From Bemisia tabaci (Eukaryota; Arthropoda; Insecta; Hemiptera; Aleyrodidae), in NCBI RefSeq assembly GCF_918797505.1, contig NC_092793.1, forward strand, positions 1,798,001 through 1,862,000: DNA of 64,000 nucleotides, read 5' to 3'. Of the stretch, positions 36,023 to 43,831 are shown piece by piece. The stretch's first letter is position 1. Every line of letters begins with the position of its first letter. The notes beneath the pieces were generated by a model. The model was not told the DNA's origin, searched no databases, and saw nothing but the letters and a program-made list of their open reading frames with translations. The position numbers and the translations under genes are program-made.

Positions 36023-37060
36023 TTAGTGGATGTAATCCGCTTCGCGAAGCTCCTCGACGATACTCAGAATTTCACGATCGTGATCGGTGTGACCAGCTTG
36101 TTTCGAAGCTACAAGTAAAACGAGATGTTGGACCAATTCGTTCGGATCGTCCCAATAGACGAGTTCCCGTTTCGCACGATGAATTTTGATACCGGAGCCT
36201 TTCTTCAGTTTTTTACGCGATGACTTCCTCGTTGATCTCGGAGTCGATGTAGCGAACAAAGGTTTGATGAGATCGCGGTATTTTTGACTGCGGTTCGAGT
36301 TGGGTCTACCGTGTGGATGATGATCCCTCCGATGCGCATTGGTGAGCGTAACTACTCGTTGGAATTTAGCGCGATCATCTGCTGTGTAATTACGCGGATG
36401 TTTCTTAAAAAGGAGCTCCAAGAACCCGGGTGTCGGTTCGAACACCTCATCGCTACCGTCCAAGATTAGTCGTCCGTCCGAATCGAAACTTATGGTTCGG
36501 TTTCCGATGAGAAAGTTTCCGTTGATCGCTTTCCGCACACCATACGCGGGATCGGATTGTTTCGGATGTTTTTCCAGATAGTCCAAGTAGAATTGTACGT
36601 TCGGGGCAGTGATTGTGTCTCGAGAATCGACGTCGTCGTCTTCCGAGCGACCCGTTGTTTGTTCTTTATCCGTTGCGTCTTGGAGCGATTCATCATCATC
36701 ATCCTCCTCCTCGTTTGAGTTGTTATCATCATCATCATCATCATTGTTCATATTTTTCGGTGATCCGAACGAAGCAAATAAACTATCAACAAACATTGTT
36801 TTATCTTTCGTTTCCGATTTTGAAGGTTCGATCTTGGTTTTCTTTTCCTGAGGAGCAGCAACAAGTGCGGGTGTTGACGACGAGACAGTTTTCTGCAACG
36901 CTGCGAGCGGATCTGTCAACGGTTTGAAAACTTTCTTCAACGTCACCTGAGCGTCCGCCTCTCCGGTGCGAATGGTATTTAACTTCCGTTTGATATCTTG
37001 ACGGATTTTATCGATACTACCGTATTTCTGAGCGATCGTCGACAACGATAAGTTATCCAT
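36023..37060 (-). CDS. acidic accessory protein (345 aa), DUF8207-like C-terminal region
   Basis: I chose ATG 37060, because the frame opens further up only on a TTG at 37069. Residue numbers here count from that upstream codon. There is an acidic run of D/E/N around 108-129, then a conserved-looking region from about 160: NGNFLIGNRTISFDSDGRL, TPGFLELLFKK, TLTNAHRR, and a C-terminal YWDDPNELVQHLVLLVASKQ plus a helix. I associate this region with the uncharacterised DUF8207-type proteins of insect Polintons, from memory and unverified. The start overlaps the ATPase end by 8 bp, implying tight co-expression. Function unknown; a virion component is plausible. Confidence 0.75.
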   Translation of the reverse strand: MDNLSLSTIAQKYGSIDKIRQDIKRKLNTIRTGEADAQVTLKKVFKPLTDPLAALQKTVSSSTPALVAAPQEKKTKIEPSKSETKDKTMFVDSLFASFGSPKNMNNDDDDDDNNSNEEEDDDDESLQDATDKEQTTGRSEDDDVDSRDTITAPNVQFYLDYLEKHPKQSDPAYGVRKAINGNFLIGNRTISFDSDGRLILDGSDEVFEPTPGFLELLFKKHPRNYTADDRAKFQRVVTLTNAHRRDHHPHGRPNSNRSQKYRDLIKPLFATSTPRSTRKSSRKKLKKGSGIKIHRAKRELVYWDDPNELVQHLVLLVASKQAGHTDHDREILSIVEELREADYIH

Positions 37061-37759
37061 CTTGTACAATATAAGTATCGAAACCTTTCCGGTACCTTCC
37101 CTCGTTCTTATTACTATCTTTATCGATGACTAAAAACCCGTACTTGTCCTGCCAGCACACCGAGCAGATGTGTCTGAAATCTTCGAACGTGAAATCTGTG
37201 TTGACGTGATCGTCGTAGATGTGTCGCAAGTTTGTATTGTCCTGTTTGAAAACTACGAGCAGGTTAGCGTTATCGCGAATCAATTGTTTCGGTATGCGAG
37301 AATAAGTTTGACACAAGTAGAAACTATCGACCGAGCTATGCCTTCCCATACTAAATAATCCCGCATCGCATTTTGTTTGTCACAGGCGACATCATCGAAA
37401 ATAAAGACCGAGTCCGATGCGGCATCGTTTGGTGGAACAATCTCGGCCGTGTCCGAATAGACGTTGTATCCGAGACCGTCGATTCCGTCGAATATCTGAC
37501 GCAGTTCTTCGTACTTGGGTTGGAACGGTGTCTTGGAGTACAAGTACACGTTGCGGAACTTCAATCCGTTCGGATGTTGTAGCAAGCAAACCATCACGTT
37601 TGTTTTACCGCAGTTGGACGGTCCGGCGACAATGCAACGGATACTATCCGGTAACAGTTCACTGTGTCGTCGTCGTCGTTGTCGTCGGTTTTCATTTTGC
37701 TTCTTCCGTTTGTCGAGGTTCGGGACTCGCAATGACTTTCTTTGCTTGACGAGTCGCAT
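37053..37759 (-). pseudogene. genome-packaging ATPase, frameshifted
   Basis: A P-loop ATPase of the FtsK/HerA-like packaging family, expected to pump DNA into capsids. The first frame (37280-37759) starts at ATG 37759. It has a very basic N-terminus, Walker A AGPSNCGKTN (about 45-54) and Walker B SVFIFDDV (about 117-124). After RDYL near 37350 the coding potential moves to a second frame, 37053 to about 37349. That frame continues the ATPase with FYLCQTYSRIPKQLIRDNANLLVVF, shortened here to its key strings YSRIPK and NANLLVVF. A single-base shift therefore breaks the gene. It diverges from the PLA2 gene across a 77-bp spacer. Confidence 0.9.
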
Positions 37760-37836
37760 CGTATTCGTTCCCTATTTTATCGGACAGTTATTTTTTTACT
37801 TCTCCGTATAAATAGTATGGACATTTTCGTCAGAGT
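37760..37836. promoter_or_regulatory. divergent promoter region between ATPase and PLA2 genes
   Basis: Only 77 bp separate the two starts. On the plus strand GTATAAATAGT (37806-37816) lies 20 bp before the PLA2 start. On the minus strand GATAAAATAGG (37771-37781) lies just upstream of the ATPase start. Both are TATA-like and very close to the ATGs, so leaders must be short or starts shifted. An initiator-like TCAGAGT occurs at about 37830. Confidence 0.6.
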
Positions 37837-38583
37837 ATGTCACCGAGAAGATTATCAACTTGCAGCAAAACCAATCGAGGACGTGGACTGTTAAACTCGT
37901 TGATAAATTCACTACCGTTCGAACTACACTTACCGGGCGACTACAGGTACTGCGGACCGGGCACTCGCCTCGCAGAACGATTGAAACGCGGAGATCCGGG
38001 TATAAATCCGCTCGACGAAGCTTGCAAGTCCCACGACATCGCTTACAGTAAGACCAAAGACACCACCGAGAGGAACAAAGCCGATCTCATACTTGCGGAC
38101 AGAGCTTGGGAACGTGTGAAAGCGTCCGACTCATCGTTGGGTGAAAGAGCGGCAGCATACGCCGTAACGAACGCTATGAAACTCAAAGCCAAACTCGGAA
38201 TGGGACTAAACAAGACGGTGGCAGCGAAAAAACCGAAACCTAAGAAGAAGAAGAGAGCGTCGAAGAAGACGAAACCGGTGGAGCGGTCGATCGAACGAAT
38301 CTTGGCTCTCCCAAAGATGGGTGCCGGGGCGTCGAAAACGAAGAAGAAGAAGAAACCGGCGGAGCGAATCTTGGCTATCCCGAAGACGGGTGCCGGAGTC
38401 AAGAATCTCCTGACGAGTATCGGTCTGGCCGCGCGAACAATCACACCGGTAGCGAAAATGATCAAGACGGTCATCGACGGATCTTTGAAGAAGAATGTAC
38501 ACCTCGGTGAAGGATTGTACTTGCGACCGTACCGTAAAGGTTACGGACTTTACTTGAGACCTTACCGAAAGAATTTAAACTGA
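37837..38583 (+). CDS. PLA2-domain/basic core protein (248 aa)
   Basis: The N-terminal domain is phospholipase A2-like: calcium-loop-type YCGPGT (38-43) and the catalytic HD of EACKSHDIAY (66-67). This is the arrangement seen in the parvovirus VP1 PLA2, which serves membrane breaching during entry. The middle is strongly basic, with lysine runs and an internal repeat ERILA(L/I)PK(M/T)GAG at about 153 and 176. The C-terminus has a hydrophobic helix and a repeated GLYLRPYRK (226-234, 237-245), reminiscent of small basic core proteins of adenovirus type. The frame is intact. It heads the plus-strand structural block. The PLA2 assignment is strong; the core/DNA-binding role of the tail is inferred. 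Confidence 0.88.
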   Translation: MSPRRLSTCSKTNRGRGLLNSLINSLPFELHLPGDYRYCGPGTRLAERLKRGDPGINPLDEACKSHDIAYSKTKDTTERNKADLILADRAWERVKASDSSLGERAAAYAVTNAMKLKAKLGMGLNKTVAAKKPKPKKKKRASKKTKPVERSIERILALPKMGAGASKTKKKKKPAERILAIPKTGAGVKNLLTSIGLAARTITPVAKMIKTVIDGSLKKNVHLGEGLYLRPYRKGYGLYLRPYRKNLN

Positions 38584-38606
38584 TCCGTGAGCTACCGCGC
38601 CGAGCG

Positions 38607-38981
38607 ATGACGGACGTTGAGTTGAGGATCGCTGCGACAGAACAATTACGAATCCCGCATTTCCGCGGTGTGTTCATGATCGATGAATTGGCGACCAAGA
38701 AACCCAAACGTCCCGAGTGTGGTATCATCAATCTGGACCGAAGCGATGGAGCCGGTACACATTGGACAGCATACCGGATTTCAAAGAGCGGTAACGCATT
38801 GTACTACGACAGCTTCGGTGATCTACCACCACCCGTTGAAATTACGCGATACATTTTACGCTCACGCGGTAGCTCAACGACGACGACAATAGGATACAAT
38901 TATGATAGCGAACAAAATTTCAACTCGAGCGTCTGCGGGAAACGATGTTTAGAATGGCTCGTACAAACCAGGAATATATAG
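38607..38981 (+). CDS. adenain-like cysteine protease (124 aa)
   Basis: The maturation protease of Polintons, related to adenovirus protease (C5/C48-like cysteine peptidases); it processes virion proteins. Motifs in order: PHFRGVFM near the start, GTHWTAY with the catalytic His (52), YYDSFGD with the acidic residue (68), and SSVCGKRCLEWL with the nucleophile Cys (110). The frame is open and the order His-Asp-Cys is correct for the family. The C-terminus is short compared with adenovirus protease (about 200 aa) but reasonable for Polinton versions. Its end overlaps the penton gene start by about 37 bp in another frame. Confidence 0.92.
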   Translation: MTDVELRIAATEQLRIPHFRGVFMIDELATKKPKRPECGIINLDRSDGAGTHWTAYRISKSGNALYYDSFGDLPPPVEITRYILRSRGSSTTTTIGYNYDSEQNFNSSVCGKRCLEWLVQTRNI

Positions 38982-39691
38982 TATTTTCGAAACCAAATAT
39001 GGAAACTCAGAAAAGATGTCACACGTTCATGTTGACGGGGAGGAGCAACGTTCTCGAGTTTGCACTGCCTAGACCTCTCGAGTTGTTCGGACCTTGCGAG
39101 ATCGGTCTGACGGGTTTTGTGACTTATTATTCCATCCCGAACATCGACATAACGAACCGACTGCTTTTCTACTCCGAGAGCCCTGAAGAGAATTACTCGG
39201 CAATTTCCTTCCCGATCGGAGCCTACGAGATCGAGGGTATACAAGAATACTTGCAGGGGGAACTTGGCGGAGCGGAAGCTATCAAACTCAAAGCGAACAA
39301 CGCTACGCTTAAAGTAAGCATCAAATCCAAGTACTGGATCGATTTCCGCAGACCCGGCACTTTACGTAAGGTGCTCGGATTCGGAAAGCGTCTCTTGGCA
39401 CCGGACGAATGGCACGAAGCTGACTATCGCGTCAACATCTCGCCCGTAAACATGATATGCATCGAATGCAGCATCGCCGACGGTGGATACGTGAACGGGG
39501 TGCGCGGACATCACATTTATGCGTTTGCTCCCGATATCGAACCAGGATTCAAAATGGTAGAGCAACCGTCGACGATTCATTACTACCCGGTCTTGGGTGA
39601 TAAGATCCAACGTTTGCTCGTTAATATAGTAGACCAACAAGGAAGAGCGATCAATTTCGGTGGTGAAGAAGTGACAGTCGACTGCACGTGA
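38945..39691 (+). CDS. penton-like minor capsid protein (248 aa)
   Basis: Position between protease and major capsid gene, plus an all-beta look, fit the single-jelly-roll minor capsid (penton) of Polintons. It forms the fivefold vertices. Recognisable strings: LEFALPRPLELFG, YYSIPNIDITNRL, YEIEGIQEYL, and near the end LVNIVDQQGRAINFGGE, which resembles the conserved IVDQ.G..I.F.GE end of the family. Start at ATG 38945 (an alternative ATG at 38954) inside the protease 3' end. No breaks seen. Identification rests on motifs and synteny, not on a structure match. Confidence 0.82.
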   Translation: MFRMARTNQEYIVFSKPNMETQKRCHTFMLTGRSNVLEFALPRPLELFGPCEIGLTGFVTYYSIPNIDITNRLLFYSESPEENYSAISFPIGAYEIEGIQEYLQGELGGAEAIKLKANNATLKVSIKSKYWIDFRRPGTLRKVLGFGKRLLAPDEWHEADYRVNISPVNMICIECSIADGGYVNGVRGHHIYAFAPDIEPGFKMVEQPSTIHYYPVLGDKIQRLLVNIVDQQGRAINFGGEEVTVDCT

Positions 39692-39703
39692 GACCGCTAA
39701 CTT

Positions 39704-39904
39704 ATGGGTAAACGAAGGATCCAGAACGACGACAACAACGATACGTTCCTAAATTCTCTCGCATATAATAGTATTGATAATCCACGAACTAGTTGTCAAC
39801 AACAACAACAACAGCAACAGCAGCAACAGCAGAGGAAAACTTTGACCGAATATTCCAAGAGGGCTCTCACACAACTCGGATTCGTGGTGAAAAATCCGAA
39901 ATAA
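39704..39904 (+). CDS. small polyglutamine protein (66 aa)
   Basis: ATG 39704 to a stop at 39902-39904, 12 bp after the penton gene and 7 bp before the capsid gene. After an asparagine/aspartate-rich N-terminus there are 12 glutamines encoded by a CAA/CAG repeat, then a basic tail (KRALTQLGFVVKNPK). Its place in the structural block and its tight spacing support a real gene. I recognise no family. The polyQ run may be unstable in length. Confidence 0.6.
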   Translation: MGKRRIQNDDNNDTFLNSLAYNSIDNPRTSCQQQQQQQQQQQQRKTLTEYSKRALTQLGFVVKNPK

Positions 39905-39911
39905 GAACGAG

Positions 39912-41135
39912 ATGGAAGCTTGGCGACAAGAGATCATCGAATACGGATACATCCGTTTCGGTCCGGTCGACGAACGGCGTGGAAACAACGATTCGATCCG
40001 GTTCACCCCCGATACCCACGGCCTGATCACCGTGCCTCAAGATTCGAGGATCTTCATGCGTTTAGAAGTGAAACTCGAGAAAAATCCTGGAGCCGCCGCA
40101 GATGCTGCGAAACCTAAAGTCAAGTGGGCTAACAATTATCCCCTGCACTTGTTCGACCGTATGCAGTACAAAGTGAACGGGACGGAAATCGATAGCATGC
40201 AGTGTGTCGGAGTGACATCGACCGTGAAAAATTATCTCACATACACTAGAGCGGAAACCGCGGGACTCGCAACTTCCGGGTTTTGTGACATCACTCATTC
40301 ATGGAGCGAATGGGATATGACAACGTTGGATGAAACTCAGTGCGCTGTCGTTCCGTTGTTTTCACTCAGCGGATTCGTAGTACATTTCAAAGACGTTCTA
40401 GTCAGATGATCGCAAGAGTTGATCCTAGTGCGCAGTGGTACGGATAAGAACGCATATTATATCACCGACGCGGCGACCGCGGACGGTTACACCATCAAAT
40501 TTAAAATAATCGAAATCTATTGGGAGATTCCCGTCGTAAAATTCACATTGGAACTGGAAAAACAAATCTTGCTCAAGATGAAGAAGAACGACAAGATGAG
40601 TTTCGGTTACATGAATTGGGAATCGCACGACATCCCGGGGATTTTCCCGACCAAGACGTTCAAATGGAGCGTAAGAACAACCAGCAGGCACAAGCCCAAA
40701 TTCGTGGTGTTGGTATTTCAAACGGATCGACGGGACAATCACCTGAAGGATTCCTCTCGTTTCGACCATGTAAATGTGCGCTCGGTCAGCGTTCAAATCG
40801 GTGAGCGTCGGTTTCCTCAAGTTGATACGATCTACGATTTCCCGACTATGGATTATAATCACGCCTACCTGAACTACACCGATTTTATGAGAGACTACTG
40901 GAAAGGTGAGAAACTCTGCGAGCCAGCTATGTTGATGGAAAATTTCAAAGATCGCGCGACTTTTGTCACCAAATGCGTTCAAGGTGAAGATCTAAAAACA
41001 GCTCCGGTGGATATCACGTTGACCGTTGTGGTAAAAGAGAATTTCCCGGCCAACACTACAGCCCAGGTGATTCTGATCACGCCTGTGAAGTATTCGTCCG
41101 AACTACTGCACGGAACCGTGAGGCAATTGGATTGA
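39912..41135 (+). pseudogene. major capsid protein, interrupted by an in-frame stop
   Basis: The major capsid protein of Polintons is a double jelly roll that forms the hexon-like shell. The frame runs 39912-41135 (about 408 codons) and is broken once by TGA at 40407-40409, with coding continuing in the same frame. Recognisable parts: EYGYIRFGPVDERRG, FTPDTHGLITVPQDSRIFM, WANNYPLHLFDRMQYKVNG, then YMNWESHDIPGIFP and a C-terminal VVVKENFPANTTAQVILITP. Position after protease and penton, and size, match the family. Below the stop, no frameshift is needed. It is either a single nonsense mutation or, less likely, a readthrough site. Confidence 0.85.
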
Positions 41136-41273
41136 TCTTAAGCAAAAATTTAAAAAAAAAAATAAAAAAAATAACATGTTTATTTTTTTTTCATTTTTTT
41201 TTACAAACTTGTTATTTTATTTTTCAACCATTACATCATTTACAAAATAATACAATAATACATACAATATAAA
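41136..41273. terminator. convergent poly(A)/AT-rich terminator region
   Basis: The stretch between the capsid gene (plus) and the 96-aa gene (minus) is almost pure A/T. It has AATAAA strings on the plus strand near 41159-41170 and TTTATT strings (AATAAA on the minus strand) near 41180 and 41217. It is well placed to polyadenylate both convergent transcripts. Confidence 0.6.
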
Positions 41274-41564
41274 TCAAGCTGCAACGTTTGGAACGAGTGC
41301 GAATTTATGTGTTCTTCCGATCGGACCTTCGTAGATGAGATCGAAGGATCCAGCGTTGATATCCTGAATTGCATCGTCCGTCAAACGGTTCGTAATGTGC
41401 ATAGGTAGGAAGAGGAGACGATGATGATTCTCGAAGATGATATCAGCGGCAACGGTGATCCCGTACTTGGTTGGCATTTTGATGAGTTTGTTCATCTTGT
41501 AGCGGGTGTTTACAGTCAGCTCTTTAGCTTTGACGATCAAGATTGAATTGTTGAAAACTTCCAT
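41274..41564 (-). CDS. small conserved-looking protein (96 aa)
   Basis: ATG 41564. The sequence has alternating strand-like segments, KMPTKYGITVAADIIFE, LLFLPMHITNRL and FDLIYEGPI. This resembles a short protein often found with insect Polintons (pattern TKYG..I..., LP.R/H, L.Y.G), from memory only. It might be an OB-like or nucleic-acid-binding fold, but no motif proves that. It is the first gene of the third block, on the same strand as the polymerase and convergent with the capsid gene. Confidence 0.65.
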   Translation of the reverse strand: MEVFNNSILIVKAKELTVNTRYKMNKLIKMPTKYGITVAADIIFENHHRLLFLPMHITNRLTDDAIQDINAGSFDLIYEGPIGRTHKFALVPNVAA

Positions 41565-41574
41565 GTCGTCAGTT

Positions 41575-41905
41575 CTATCTGCTGTATATCAAGGTACGGA
41601 TGATTCCAATTTTCGTGTGCTATATATTTCGAGTGAAACAAGTTGTCTGCTATACTAAGCACGGATGATTTCAATTTTCGACTGCTATATTTCGGTTCGA
41701 TAATTCGTCTGCGAATGATTCCACTTTTCGTGTGCTATATATATTAAGTCGGGTTGATTCGACAATTTGTTTGCTATATTAAGAACGGATGATTTCACTT
41801 TTCTTCTTGCTATATTTCGAGTGAAACAATTTGTCTGCTATATTAAGCACGGATGATTTCACTTTTCGACTGCTATATTAGCTTGGATCAATTTGACTTT
41901 TCATC
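41575..41905. repeat. imperfect interspersed repeats with TATA-like strings
   Basis: Strings CGGATGATTTCA.TTTTCG and CTGCTATAT recur about seven times. The longer block GTGAAACAA.TTGTCTGCTAT is repeated at about 41631 and 41820, 189 bp apart. The block lies upstream (on the minus strand) of the 96-aa gene, so it could contain its promoter. Confidence 0.7.
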
Positions 41906-42472
41906 TACTACTCTTATATTAGTATCGGGGTTATTCCTTTGTTCGTCTGCCACGATAATTTTCTGCTGCTCTTGCATGATTTCAGTTTTGAAAAATTCCC
42001 GATAAAAGGATTCCGACAACCACATACACAATCGGAATGCGTTCGACATAGCGCAGAATGGATGTACTAAAGGACACGTATATGCTGTCGTCCAACGAGC
42101 CAATAGTCGCAAGGACGGACAATCTTAAGTGTCCAAATTTACAACGATACATTTTTCCGGCACAAAACGCTTGATGAAATCTCGTTTTTGTTCACCTTTA
42201 ACATAAAGTACATCGTAGTGGTTCCCGATGCGATTCATTTTTGAAGTGAATTCATCGTACTCGAGAAACCCGCTTTCCCATTCCAAGTGATGATGATTGC
42301 GTGTTAACCAGTTGTTTGTCACAACGTCTTTAGCGCTCAATTTGCTCCTCGGGAACGGAGGTTTGAATAAATAGAGTTCAGTTTCAGTACACTTCATACC
42401 CACAAGACCAAACTCTTTGACGATTAAATTTCCTTGGCTCCAAAAACCTTGTACATTGAGACAAGCCATCAT
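41888..42472 (-). pseudogene. unknown ~195-codon gene with an in-frame stop
   Basis: Starts at ATG 42472. The frame is interrupted by TAA at 42125-42127 and then stays open to 41888 in the same frame. The first part contains YLFKPPFPRSKLS, a W-rich centre (NNWLTRNHHHLEW) and VLYVKGEQKRDFI. The second part has CPSLRLL, C..H and a CAMSNAFRLCMWL string. Together this pattern (VKG.QK, then CPSL, then a cysteine-rich end) recalls an uncharacterised family I know from insect genomes that may have an RNase H-like fold; that is recollection, not proof. GTATAAATAGT lies at 42551-42561 upstream, inside the polymerase 3' end. Confidence 0.6.
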
Positions 42473-42550
42473 TTGTTCGTTTCGTTAGTTACACTTTTAC
42501 TACTTTCAAATTCGAGGTTTCTTAACTGACGGTTCTCCAGAATTATTTAT

Positions 42551-42561
42551 ACTATTTATAC
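42551..42561 (-). promoter_or_regulatory. GTATAAATAGT promoter motif
   Basis: Exact minus-strand copy, inside the last codons of the polymerase gene, about 79 bp before the ATG (42472) of the next minus-strand gene. It is followed by a second TATAAATA string. Confidence 0.65.
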
Positions 42562-43230
42562 GAGGTTGTTTAACAGCGAGGATTTTTCTCAACTCGGTCT
42601 CGGCTCCGCAACTTTCATCCACCATGCAAGGATCTTTGTTGTCACGATGACCCCAAGGAACAGTGCTAACACCGTCTTCTAAAATACAACGTTTATCGTC
42701 TAAGCCGGAGAGGGTTCTTTTTGTAGTTTCGAAGGAGTATAGTTGGTGTTTCCGCGCCCCGATCCTACGCATCGAGGCGGTCATTCTCGAATCAGGATCC
42801 TTTAATACTGTGAGAAAATTGGCAAAGTTTAGCGATCTTACCACTGGTGTTGATATCCCTTTTGCCCTTTTCTCTGTTTCCCCGTCGCTAAAACGATACG
42901 CATACATCTTGGGTCGCAGTGCGACAAACTCAGCAATGGGTATTCCACCCGTTTCATCCTTAAAACTACCCATTACTTTACGGTTTGTCGCGCTGCGACA
43001 TTGATGACCTTCTGGGAAGTTGGAGGTGTCGTACAAGTGTAGATCTGACATCATATCATCGTAGACGTTCGGTGTAGTCAACTCGTAAATGAACGAGTCC
43101 GTATCCATATAGAGAAGTTGAACTTGGTCGGGATTGTACTTTTTAAGCATGTGATTATAGTGGAATTGATACATGTGTACTTTACTCAGATCTAAGATTG
43201 AAAAACCAACAATCATTGGTCTGTCTATGA

Positions 43231-43831
43231 CAAAGACATAAAGACGGAGCACTAAAAGCAAAAAATGAAGCTTCTAGAGCTTCTTTTCAACCACCTCTAC
43301 TATTGGCTAGAGGATTGGCGGCGAAATCGGGACAAGTTTGAATTCAAATGTAGGGCGGGAACTAATAAATAAAATTGCGGAAACAAAGTATTTTAGGTTG
43401 ATTTTTGCCCAAATTCAGGTACACACTCATATTTTTTTAACTTTAGGTTAGTTTCAGTCCGTCGTCGACCGATTAATTTCATTTGGGAGTAACGTTGATC
43501 TAGAACTGTAACGGCCTGTTTGAACCTGCAGAACCACCATGAGCAGAAGAAAAACTAACTTTATCTGAGATTACTGCCTGTTACCGAGCAAAAGTAGGTG
43601 TATTATATTAGGACGCAGACCGAACTTTCTTAGTATATTCGTTTTAGGAATTTAAAATACGTTTCAAAGAAGAAATGTGCAAAAATCAAGAGGACAAGTT
43701 CAAATCAAATTTCCGTTTGCCGCCATGGATTCCCGCGCTCATTTACACACTCACACAAGCGCGCAGCGCCGAACCTAGCTTCACTTTTTCCCCGTGTTTT
43801 TAGATACGAGCGCTCTGTCTTTATGTCTTTG
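43231..43831. mobile_element. 601-bp MITE inserted in the polymerase gene
   Basis: Ends CAAAGACATAAAGAC(G/A)GAGC are inverted. GTCTATGA at 43223-43230 is duplicated at 43832-43839. The 8-bp duplication and CA-starting ends suggest a hAT-type (or P-type) MITE. Element plus one duplication is 609 bp, a multiple of three, and the polymerase frame is the same on both sides, but stops inside the element end the first part. It contains no gene. Confidence 0.9.

Noticed and set aside
40425..40982. A 185-codon minus-strand ORF opposite the capsid gene
   Set aside because: The capsid frame explains the region; the antisense has no motif or promoter.
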